Shown here piece by piece: positions 12,238 to 22,611 of a stretch of 64,000 bases of DNA. The DNA lies in contig NC_135059.1 of assembly GCF_051014685.1 (NCBI RefSeq), positions 2,294,001 to 2,358,000 of the forward strand, given 5' to 3'. The position numbers and the translations under genes are program-made. The DNA is from Ptiloglossa arizonensis. Taxonomy: Eukaryota > Arthropoda > Insecta > Hymenoptera > Colletidae. Numbering within the stretch: the first letter of the stretch is position 1; each line of letters opens with the position of its first letter. The notes beneath the pieces were generated by a model, which made no database searches, was not told where the DNA came from, and saw nothing but the letters and a program-made list of their open reading frames with translations.

Positions 12238-12470
12238 CGAGCTTACTTCGATCGAGAAGCAACATATCGAAGATCTTTACTTCGATCGAGAAGCAACATA
12301 TCGAAGATCTTTACTTCGATCGAGAAGCAACATATCGAAGATCTTTACTTCGATCGAGAAGCAACATATCGAAGATCTTTACTTCGATCGAGAAGCAACA
12401 TATCGAAGATCTTTACTTCGATCGAGAAGCAACATATCGAAGATCTTTACTTCGATCGAGAAGATATACA
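12238..12470. repeat. Perfect 34-bp tandem array, 6.5 copies
   Basis: The unit contains AGCAACATATCGAAGATC followed by TTTACTTCGATCGAGA. The AGCAACATAT landmark sits at 12258, 12292, 12326, 12360, 12394 and 12428, exactly 34 bp apart, and I see no base difference among complete copies. Because 34 is not a multiple of three, each copy is read in a new frame; the 124- and 92-codon open frames over it are products of the repeat and not a gene. Each unit holds the palindromes AAGATCTT and TCGATCGA. Complete identity implies recent expansion. Confidence 0.9.
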
Positions 12471-14213
12471 CTAGAGACGCTAAATGGAACTTAGATTCGC
12501 GATTAGAATTTTTAAAAAGGATCGATCCACCGTTGGTCAGGATTTCGAGTAGCACAAATAATTTCTCTGCTATTTATAGGGAAATCGATTTCTCTCGTAT
12601 AGTGAACTTGTTGCGTACCTCTTCGTAGGAACATCTGGAAGGCAGGTTCGCAAGGTGGTGAATTTGCAATATTTATCGAATTGCCATCGATTCGGGGAAC
12701 ACCGGGAAATCGATCCTCGCGATGAGAACCGTCGTTTAGAGTCGCGTGGTACCGGCCGTTCTCATCACCTGCCTTTTCCACGTACAATAGAGCGAGAGTA
12801 CACTCGTTCGGCTAGGTGAGCCGAGGTACGGCATCCCCGTTGCCATTCCGAGAGCCCGAGCACCCCTCTTCTGCCGCATACATCCTCATTATGTGTTAGC
12901 TGCACCCTCTGTAGCCCCGCGGTTCGTCCCGTGTGCGCGCAGCACGCACACAGACGCGTCGTAGCGTCGTCGACGGGGGAACCCTTCGTCGGGACGCGTC
13001 TCCACAGAAACACGATCGCACACGCAGCCAGGCAACCAGGCACGAGGTACAGAAAGGCAGAGATTGACAATGCAGGGGGCCCACCTGCCCCCTACCCCAA
13101 TCTGGACACGCGCCCCGCGGTAGCACCTGGTTCTTCTCGTCAGGACCGTGCGGTGTCGAGGATGCCTGCAATTTCGCCGATTTCTCGCAATCTCTCCTCT
13201 CGATTTCCAGGTGTCTGTTTACCTCCGATACCACGCACACGCGAGACTTGTTTATTTACTTGTCGATCGGGTAAAAACCCATTCGGTCCCACCCTGAGTA
13301 CGCGGTAACGTCTCGGTTCGCACTGACGAGCGAGTCGTTCGAGATTTCCTCATTGCTATCTAATCTCGCGGAGTATCGCGTTACCGAGATATTTGTAGTT
13401 CGTACGATCGACGAGGGTGCGAATACTCGCAACAGCGAGCTCGTAAGCGAATTATCGGGGATCCCGAAGACAGCGCCAAGTGCAATTAAACCGTACGATT
13501 ATCTATGTCTGGGAAATCTTTAAAGCAACGGTGTATCGGAATACAATTTTACTCGTAGAATCTTCCGAGCTATCGAAAAATCCTATTCCAACGTTTCGTC
13601 GAGGTTTATCGTCGTCAAGATCTGAAGATGCACCGATAGAGCTTCACGCTTCACGAGGTTGCCCGCAGTGTTAACGAATCGTTCGAAGCTTCGTCTATAC
13701 GATCGCTGATCGTCGAATCGTCGAAACCTCTCAGCATCCGAGGATCTCGAACGAGTCGTGGAATTTGAAACACGTCGTACCGGATGATCGAATGGAAATT
13801 CAAATTCGCGAAATCGATACGACATCCAGGGTGAACACAGTCGGATACGGTCGATCTTGTTTCTATATCTATTCGAGCGATTGCGTCGAAAGGCTGTACG
13901 CTTGTACGTCGCTGGGTTACATTTTAATTCGGATACGCTAGATTTCCACGAGACTCTTGGTAGATCAGAATCAACGTCGATGCATCTTTTCGTAGTCTCT
14001 CGTCCTGTTCCGCGGCTGTTCATAAAACCGCGCCGGTATCAGGTTCCCGAGGCCGACACACGGGCGGCCTCCTCTTCTTCTTAGTCGTCTCCTTCCTCTT
14101 TGCTCTTTGCATGAACGTCAGGTTGCGACAGGAGCGGCGAGCGCCATGACGCTAATACTATCCTGACGTCCATCAGGATTATCAATCCGCGGCAACGAAG
14201 ACGAAGAACCGTG
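12471..14213. other. Non-coding block with CpG-rich core
   Basis: The part from 12760 to 13330 is CpG-rich. Open frames there (12931-13308 plus, 12896-13240 minus) overlap and lack motifs. From 13330 to 14080 the DNA carries dense TTCGA and CGAT words, with a 146-codon minus-strand frame (13583-14023) rich in Arg and Ser that I judge to be chance. Confidence 0.4.
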
Positions 14214-14283
14214 AACGATGAAGAAGAAGTAGGAGAAGAAGTAGGAGAAGAAGAAGATGAAGAAGAAGATGAAGAAGAAGAAA
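14214..14283. repeat. GAA/GAT microsatellite
   Basis: This purine-rich trinucleotide tract alternates GAAGAAGAAGTAG, GAAGAAGATGAA and related words. On the reverse strand it would read as an acidic or polar low-complexity run, but no flanking coding sequence is seen. Confidence 0.85.
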
Positions 14284-14690
14284 TCGACGCGCGGCTAGCG
14301 ATCCTTTCCTCCTCGCGTCAATCGCTGAAAGTCATTGTGCATCGTCGACGATAAACGCGCACGAGAACAGGAACGATAAATCTAATCCTGTTTCCGAGAA
14401 GAATGCGCGTCCGTGCGGTATGCAAATTAATTTGTACCGCGGTGCAAACGTCAATTTGTAGATCGGCATTGTTAGCACGCTTCTTGGTCGATGACTACCA
14501 ACGACGATGATCCTCGAGTACGATGTAACGATATTCTACGAATTTGTGAATCGTTTTTGCACCGATCAATTTTTCGGTCTGTATTTTCACATGTTTGGGA
14601 AACAGAAGAGGACACTTAAGAGTGGAGTTAATACTTTACAAATGTAAATACTTTACAAAGTTAATACTCCAACGATACTGTACGTCTACT

Positions 14691-14857
14691 ACGCACATGC
14701 CACACGATATTACCGTAGCCACTATGTACGCTGGTGCTACGTCGCACATACTATACCCGCTACATCGATACTACGCATACCAGATCTACTTACGCATACC
14801 GCAAGGGTACTATGCCGTTGATATACCTACTACACTGGTACTACGCTAAACATACTA
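14691..14857. repeat. Degenerate TACTACG repeat flanking a TIR element
   Basis: Irregular copies of TACTACGC, ACTACGCATAC and CTGGTACTACG recur across the segment. A matching fragment, TACTGGTATTACG, continues on the far side of the inserted element at about 15288-15300. The element at 14858-15280 therefore appears to have entered an older tandem repeat and split it. Confidence 0.5.
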
Positions 14858-15280
14858 CAGGGTGGTCCATCTGAAATGGAACAATCGAATAACTTTCTCG
14901 GTTTCAGTAATATTAAAAACTGTCGACAAGATAATTCATCCAATTCTGAGGAACACGTACGACGAAGAAAGAATTTTTCTTCGAGTCGATATTTTCCGAG
15001 TCTCGAAGATCAACTTGCTCCTTCGTATATCGAACAGTATATATTTTCATTTCTCTTGTTTCATAGCTAACGCAACAGCGCTGTACATACACCGGAAGGG
15101 ATATCAAACAACTTTAAATGCACGTTTGATGGATGTATTGCTGTCGAAGGATGCAGTTTTGAAAAGAGGAAGTCGATCGTCGCAATTCTGAAAGTATTAA
15201 CATTGAGTAAAATATATGGTATATTTATTTTCGAAAAGAAACGATTCGGGTGTTCTGTTTCAAGTGGACCATCGACAACA
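14858..15280. mobile_element. Decayed TIR DNA element, about 420 bp
   Basis: The left end reads CAGGGTGGTCCATCTGAAAT after a TA dinucleotide. The right end, read on the other strand, gives TGGTCCACTTGAAACAGAAC, matching TGGTCCATCTGAAATGGAAC of the left arm. The outermost right bases (the expected CACCCTG) have decayed to CATCGACA. A 109-codon plus-strand frame (14862-15191) runs through the element but resembles no transposase I know and lacks an obvious DDE motif. I infer a non-autonomous element with a mariner-type CAGGGTG terminus; the superfamily is uncertain. Confidence 0.6.
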
Positions 15281-16185
15281 TCTTCTGTACTGGTATTACG
15301 TTATACGTATCACATATATTGTAGTTTACGATATAAACGGTAATACCGTGGTGAAATTAATATTTTTCAATATTTGACTCGCAGAGTACTCAGACATCGC
15401 GACGACAGAAAACCAAAAGAATATAAAGATTTGATTCGGTATAAGGTAAGATGCTGAGAAGATTTTCTTACGAAATAACATCTTTCTAAATATAGAAATA
15501 CGCGCACAGAGGAATAATAAAGCCAAGATTTTAATTGAAAGTTCGCGATAAAGTCCACAACCCTTGCCCGGTCTCGATTATTACCAAATCCAAAAACGTT
15601 GGATTGGTTGAATTTACTTCTACGAGCGTCGTTGTTATGCGTTCAATTACCATTAAAATTCATTCGAGGAATCTCGACACGATCCTCTGTGGCAACAATA
15701 ACACCAGATATGGCGTCGATGGTATAAGGCAGCGTTGCGCAGGAGCAGGAGCAGGAAGAAGGGAATGTACTTCCAAACGAACCCCGTTAAATCCTAAGGT
15801 TTACAAGGAAGGCATCGAGGTCATGCAGTACGTCGTGCAGGAAGAATCGTAATTACCCGACACGTGTACCTGTACACAAACGACGACGGCTGATATCGGC
15901 GCGAGGTCGCGATCTCCGCATAATGGGAGTAACCGACGCGAAGAATGCAGGTCGACCCTGAACCTCCTCCCTTCCCGTCCCGCGACAAAGATCAAGGTGG
16001 TCCAGAAAACACGTCCGTCGTTGGTCGATCGCTAACGCATTTTCACAGTTATGCAATTGGATCGCGACCGTGGCAGACCACCATCGCGAACTGAACCGAT
16101 TCTTTTCGTTTTTCAAGTTTTCCGAGCGGACGGTGCAACGATGAATAAAAATTCGTTATTCGAGTATTTTATATTTGAATGCTAG
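15281..16185. other. Non-coding block, no gene recognised
   Basis: The block starts with the remnant of the TACTACG repeat, then AT-rich DNA to about 15560, then mixed sequence. Short frames on both strands are without motif. I see nothing that supports a gene. Confidence 0.4.
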
Positions 16186-16187
16186 GA

Positions 16188-16668
16188 ATATTCGTGTACA
16201 GGTTCGAACATCGTTATTATAATATTATTGTATGAGAAATACTATGATACTATTATTTGTAAAAGAACGACTAATTTATAAAATTTGTATCGTCCACATT
16301 GTAATACCAATGTACAGATTGCTGGTTGGTGAATCCAGACAAATGTTCGTTCGTGTACACGTTCGAACATCGTTATTAGAATATTATTATATAAAAAATA
16401 CTATGATACTATTATTTACGTAAGAACGACAAATTTACAACATTTTTATCGTCCACATTGTAATAGCAATGTACAGATTGCTGGTTGGTGAATCCAGACA
16501 AATGTTCGTTCGTGTACACGTTCGAACATCGTTATTAGAATATTATTATATGAGAAATACTATAATACTATTATTTACGTAAGAACGACAAATTTACAAC
16601 ATTTTTATCGTCCACATTGTAATACCAATGTACAGATTGCTGGTTAGTGAATCCAGACAAATATTCGA
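16188..16668. repeat. 159-bp tandem array, 3 copies
   Basis: The landmark GTTCGAACATCGTTATTA starts at 16202, 16361 and 16520, exactly 159 bp apart. Each unit also contains AATACTATGATACTATTATTT, ATCGTCCACATTGTAATA and GATTGCTGGTTGGTGAATCC, with a few substitutions between copies. The last copy ends near ATCCAGACAAAT at about 16662. The unit length is close to the DNA on one nucleosome, a common size for insect satellites. It is non-coding. Confidence 0.9.
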
Positions 16669-19600
16669 CAATCCCCTATTTCAAACACGACTCGTTGTTA
16701 ATCGATCGGAAGCTCGTACGTGTTAAAAATGTTTCGCTTCGCGGACACCCTATTTACGAATGAAAAAACAACGGCCCGAACCACAAATGTTCCAATCTAA
16801 CTGTATTCGTCTCCCCAGTCTCCAGGATATCGGGTTCGTTTTCGATCAGGTTTTCCGGCTAGATACTCGAGCGCGCGCGCGCGCGGGGTTCGGGGCACGA
16901 GTTTCATTCAGGGGCCCGATGTACCGTTCCTGGGTCCTCGTTTTTATTTCGAGGCCCTGTATCCTCGAGGGTCGACCTTTGGGGATGGAGGATGAAGCCC
17001 CCTGCTCGAGCTCGACCAGCTGGTCGAAACGGAGAAAGATCATGGTCGAAAAGAGAGGACACGAGATCCACTGTTTGTTCAGATTTGGTTAATGTCGGCA
17101 CATACGACGTTCTACCTTCGTCACGGCAGCGAAACTTATTATGGCCGGAGCTCACGTGTACATACGAGCTTCCGGCTAGGCCGATCCCTCACCCCTTTCT
17201 TCTATCGCGTGCCTCGTACCATTGACTCCGCCCGGAACCCTAAAGTATTAGGCGGTTACGTAGCTTCGGTGAGAGGATAGTTCTTCTTTCGTTAGTTTTT
17301 AGCTCGTCGTTTACGAAATGTTCGTCGAGAGTCCCTAACCTGCAAATATTTGGCGCGTAAACCACTTTTCTATCGCCCTCATCGCCCTTTTATAGACGCC
17401 GTAAACGTATTTAAAGTTCAAGGTCACGCTGTATCGAATTCTTTTACAAGAAGACACAAACGCTTCGAGAAAAATATTTAGAAAGTTCTTTCTTATTTTC
17501 ATTCTCAAATACAATTTCTAAGAATTAATTATATTTTTATTGCATTTCTTGGAATTTTCTTGGAATTTCCTTTACACGATGACAATTGAGAAATTACACA
17601 GTGGAGGGTTCGTTTCTCGGAAGATAAATCTTGCGTTGTGGGGGAAAAATAAAATTTGAGCATTCGGTTCGTTCGAACGAAACAGAGTCCGTTCTAAATC
17701 TTGGTAAATTTTATAAAAAAAAAAAACTTGCTGCAATACGAGACTATTCGTTGGATCTACGTCGAATGCAAGTTTCTTTCAAAATTTTCTTCTCCGAAAG
17801 AAAGTGCTTTCTATCCACGCGCCAAATACCATAATAATCGACGACCGTAAAAGATCTTCGACTTGGACGTGATTCTTCTTGTCATTCGTATTCACCGAGA
17901 GTAATTTCCGTGGCTCGGGATCGTTCAATGTTTAAATATTTGAAATACGAAGCCGAGAAATGACAAGGTAGCCGCGGCAAGATCGTTCGAGACCGTGTCA
18001 CTCCGCCACCGGATGAATGACAAATTCGCCAAGGTGCACGGGCAAGGAGAAAAATCAAAAGTCTTCTTGCGCAGGTGTCCAGGAGCTGAAAGGTATATAC
18101 ACGGACGGCAGGTACCTTTCGGCTCGACTGGCTTCATTGTGCTCACGGCACACAAAGTGCTTGCACGAGGAGCGATCTTGAATGGATCGAGTTAAGGCCC
18201 ACGAGGTTGCGTCTTTGACGAGGCCAAGGTATACGTACGTATGTACCGGAGCTGTCTCGACGGTAGACGGGATGTGCGTGTGCACGGTGCTCCACCGGCC
18301 GCTTTTAAAGTTTAAAAGGAACGCTGGAAGCGTTCCCGCCGAGATTTTAGTCGCATGGACGACGTCTGTTCTTTTTTTCTTGCCTCGTCTCGAACCAAGG
18401 GCCGGGACTGTTCCAATTTAATACTCGAATACTTTACAGGTATACGAACTCTACGAAAAAACTTTGAATAAATCTAGCGTTCAGATGTCGTTTCGTTTCT
18501 TCCAACTTCACAAAGAAAGACCAACTCGACGAACGTGATTTGTTCACGTTATACTTTTCAAATACGATATTACCAATATCTAGATACGTTTTGTTCGATT
18601 GGTACGCAAACTGTTCAAGTAGAATACTCGAATTACGTTCGTCGAATATTTGAATCATCGAAATGTTCGAATGTTCGAATACAAAGGAATTCGATAATTG
18701 ACAACAGTCCTGATGAACGTATATTCACTAGTAAGAGACATCTACGAAGTCAGTTAGAAATAAATATCATGAATTTTTATTAGCTCTGGAAACTCTAGTT
18801 TAAGGGATGAAATTACCCTAAAGAATTTTATTCCTCCGATACTACTTTCAAAACCCTTCGTGCTTTTCAAACAAATTTGGGACAATTTTTTTATGGAAAT
18901 AAACATAGTATAGCGTATGTGCAACGAGAAGTTAATAAATGATTAAATTGCGTATAATCACTATTGCATACGATGCACGACCAAGATCGATTACCTGACT
19001 ACTCGTTGTTGGCTGAATTTCATGAACGTTTCTCGTAAACACGAGAGAATTGAAGCAAAATATTTGACTGCCTTCGAAAACGAAGAATTTGTCGTAAACT
19101 GTAAACTTCTGTACGATTTATCGGAGCAAAGTGTTTCGATAGTTTCCTATCGAAAATAGTTTCGAGATAGTTTCCAAGTCTCTAAAAGATCCCGATTTCT
19201 GCGCCTTTGCACGCGAATCCCCGATCAGGTGCAGGAATCACATGTCGCGTTACGTTTATCCTACCCCGTAGGATCACGATACAATAGCTTTGACACATAA
19301 AGACCTCCCTGCCAACCCCTAAGGGTCGCGGTCGCTCCGGGAAGCGTGCCATTCTCCGTCAGCTGCTACCATCGAGGCACAGGATACGTTGAAAACAACG
19401 TCTCCAGGACCAGGTATATCGATGCATCGAATGTCGAATGAATGTACCGAAGTCGAGAGTCAAGCACGCAGGACTTGGATATTTCGTCGTTGGGTGCCAA
19501 TTTTTCTACGTACCGAATTCAAAAACCTACTTGTCTCAGTGTATCGTGAGTGTCGTTTCGTTGATTACAAAAATTATATTCTCACTTTGAATGTAGTGTC

Positions 19601-21397
19601 AGTGTTAGTCACGATATGAGAATTTTGATCGACTCGGTGAAGAACAACACCAATAGTGGACAGATTATATGGTTTAACCGTATCAAACTCGTGAAATTCA
19701 AAAACGCGAGAAGCAACGTGGCTAAAATCTACGCGAAAGATCGATTGGTCGCTCACAGTTACCGAGTAGGGTGTCTTTTCACCTCTCTACATCTTCAATG
19801 TTAGATACGATGTACAATGTAGCCTTGAGTGACCAATCGCGTTCAAAGTGACCGTAATATTTGCATCAATTAAATATCGTTACTATAGACAATCTTTTGT
19901 GGCGTAAAGTCTGTCCACGGGAGAACGATTTCGTCGATCGCGACGTTTCGGGGAAGTTGAAAGTGTTCTTTTAGCTTTCTTCGAAGTGTTCCCCCGATCG
20001 TTCGAAACACGACGGTGACAGTGGAAGATGACTTCTCGAGGCGAAACGGTTGGCACAGGTGAGGAAAGAGAAGTTGAAACGCATGGAATCGCAGCACTCC
20101 TTTTTACGACCGCTCTCCCCGGCGTAAGAGTACCACCGGAGACACCGTGGAGACATTGGGGTGAATTTATAGCGGGACTTTTACGAGCGACCTATTTCAA
20201 CCGCGTGGAAGCGACCCGCTCCACCGAATATGAAACCAACGGACGGAAACATTGTGCTGCATTTTGTTATGCGACATACCCATTGACGCGCGCGTCCCGA
20301 GGAAGATCGTAAAATTTTGTATTAATGTTCCTCGTAGCCGCCCGGGAGCAGATTACTCTGTCTGGCCACCTTGAAAATTAGATATGCCAGTCACGGAGGA
20401 CCCGCGACCAGGACTCGAACCACCGAACAACTTTGACCGAAACTCGGTTAACCGAGGAAGGTTACCGTACTGATCTCGAGGGAGCGGTTCTTAAATTCTA
20501 GAAAGAGGGAGTTACTAGTAGGATAAGACAGTTTGGACAGCCACTTGATTCAAGCAGGAGATGCATATGCGAATGTACGGGAAATATTCGATTCGAACGA
20601 AAACACGATGTTTATACGATGGTGTAATGTACACGAGAAAGGTGTGCGTCGAAGCACGATTTATGTATAAAAAAAAACTATATTTCAAAAAAAGAACAAA
20701 TAATGAGATTGCAGAGACTCGAGGTCTTCTATGGGATTTCACATCCAGCGTAGCTGGAAAAGAAAGCCGAGTTTTGTGTGTGAGGAGGGGGGAAGGTAGT
20801 ATAAGCGGAATGGGAAAAGTAATGGGTGTTTCTATTGTTTTGTAGTTAGGTATACTGTTGTATCTTGTACTTGGTATACCGATACGACAAATACACCCGT
20901 TAGGTTATTTTTACGGCTACATTCCTCACATCCCACGTGTACACGATATCGATTAATTTTGGAATATCGTCAGAAACGGAATTTATGCTTTATTTCTTGA
21001 ACAAACGAAACTTTTCTCTCAATTTTCCGAGTACCACGCGCATCGAAAATCCCAAATCCGTTTAGAAACTCTATAAAATTCCATTTAAGGGTACGTAACT
21101 TTCTAAACTCGTTTTCACGGGCTTCGTGTCCCCACTTTCGTTATGAAAGTGAATCTGCCCCGTTGAAAATAATAAAAAAAAAAGTTTCGATAAAACGGCC
21201 AGGAAGATCCTACGGTGTCGCAACGTGGACGGATAAGATTTTGAAACTCTCCTCGATTAATTTTCTCGCTCGTTCTACGCTTGGAAGAGCTACGAATGCA
21301 TGAACAAGTAGCCTTCTGCGATAACGCATAAACACGCCAGCGTATTCTTTCCTCCCGGGTAACGCGAAGTGTAGACGTCGTCGTATAGGAGCTCGTC
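16669..21397. other. Non-coding block, no gene recognised
   Basis: About 4.7 kb without a supportable gene. Features noticed are an (CG)n-like GCGCGCGCGCG run near 16871, an A-run at 17717-17726, and TTCGAA-dense DNA at 18430-18690. A 14-bp perfect palindrome CTCGGTTAACCGAG lies at 20443-20456, and an A-run ends near 21182. Open frames of 60-110 codons on both strands show no family motif. Confidence 0.4.
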
Positions 21398-22611
21398 TAC
21401 AGGGTGCTTCAAAAATACTCGTCCATGGTACGGTAAATTCGGCGGTAAAATTTCTACGGATGCGAATTCATATGCGTGGTGTTTCAAAAGCGTGTGTAAA
21501 TTCTGGCAAAGTTGGAATAACAAACGTTCAAAGCTGTTTCTACCGAGATGGAGGAATACCGATTGAGCGCCGAATGTTTTAACCGCTCAAAGTCATAGTC
21601 TGTCGGGTTATCTCTCGTTCGTTTGCGCAAACTTGCCGCGATGTGGCTTTGTTTCTCTACTGTAAAGCCGGTGTAGCGATTTACCATTCGTAGATTTAAA
21701 TACGGAATTTGAAAATATTTTAGTAACTCGACGAAACGTGAATAAATATACGCGGAAAGTTTGAAATTAAAAGACGCAATAGTTTCATTCGTTTGCGCAA
21801 ACTTGCCGCGATGTGGCTTTGTTTCTCTACTGCGAAGCCAGTGTAGCGATTTAGGATTGGTCGATTTAAATACGGAATTTGAAAATATTTTAGTAACTCG
21901 ACGAAACGTGAATAAATATACGCGGAAAGTTTGAAATTAAAAGGCGCAATAGTTTCGTTCGTTTGCGCAAACTTGCCGCGATGTGGCTTTGTTTCTCAAC
22001 TGCGAAGCCAGTGTAGCGATATAGGATTGGTCGATTTAAATACGGAATTTGAAAATATTTTAGTAACTCGACGAAACGTGAATAAATATACGCGGAAAAT
22101 TTGAAATTAAAAGACGCAATAGTTTCATTCGTTTGCGCAAACTTGCCGCGATGTGGCTTTGTTTCTCTACTGCGAAGCCAGTGTAGCGATTTAGGATTGG
22201 TCGATTTAAATACGGAATTTGAAAATATTTTAGTAACTCGACGAAACGTGAATAAATATACGCGGAAAGTTTTAAATTAAAAGACGCAATAGTTTCGTTC
22301 GTTTGCGCAAACTTGCCGCGATGCGGCTTTGTTTCTCAACTGCGAAGCCGGTGTAGCGATTGACCATTCGTCGACTTAAATACGGAATTCGAAAATATTT
22401 TAGTAACTCGACGAAACGTGAATAAATATACGCGCAAAGTTTGAAATTAAAAGATAGTTCCTGGGGATAAAATATAGAACACTATCGAAATCAGCTTCGA
22501 ATTAAACGGGCTGTGTAGTTCGGAGAGGATCGATCGATCGAAAGCAATTTTCTTACGAGTGTCCGGATCGCGTTGGTAAAATTGGCGTAGAAATTTTCGG
22601 AACACCCTGTA
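21398..22611. mobile_element. TIR element carrying an internal satellite array
   Basis: The left terminus reads TACAGGGTGCTTCAAAAAT (21398-21416). The right terminus, read on the opposite strand, is TACAGGGTGTTCCGAAAAT (ending at 22611). The two differ at a few positions and both begin with TA, as expected of a Tc1/mariner-type insertion. Between them there is no transposase. Instead there is about 210 bp of unique left sequence, a five-copy 170-bp array (21611-22455) and about 150 bp of right sequence. A second GTAAAATTTCTACG word at 21447 resembles the subterminal sequence of the right end. I infer a non-autonomous element that amplified a tandem array within itself. Confidence 0.65.
21611..22455. 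repeat. 170-bp tandem array, 5 copies
   Basis: The landmark GTTTGCGCAAACTTGCCGCG starts at 21621, 21791, 21961, 22131 and 22301, exactly 170 bp apart. Each copy includes the 12-bp perfect palindrome GTTTGCGCAAAC, then GTGTAGCGATTTAGGATTGG, TTTAGTAACTCGACGAAACG and AATAAATATACGCGG. The first and last copies share CCATTCGT where the three inner copies have GGATTGGT, so the outer copies are older and the inner ones were homogenised or amplified later. It is non-coding and lies wholly inside the TIR element at 21398-22611. Confidence 0.95.

Noticed and set aside
12120..12494. 124-codon frame over the 34-bp array
   Set aside because: A 34-bp unit shifts frame at every copy, so the protein repeat (34 residues) is an artefact of three units.
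16870..16885. GCGCGCGCGCG run as Z-DNA or a regulatory site
   Set aside because: A single short alternating tract without any supporting context.
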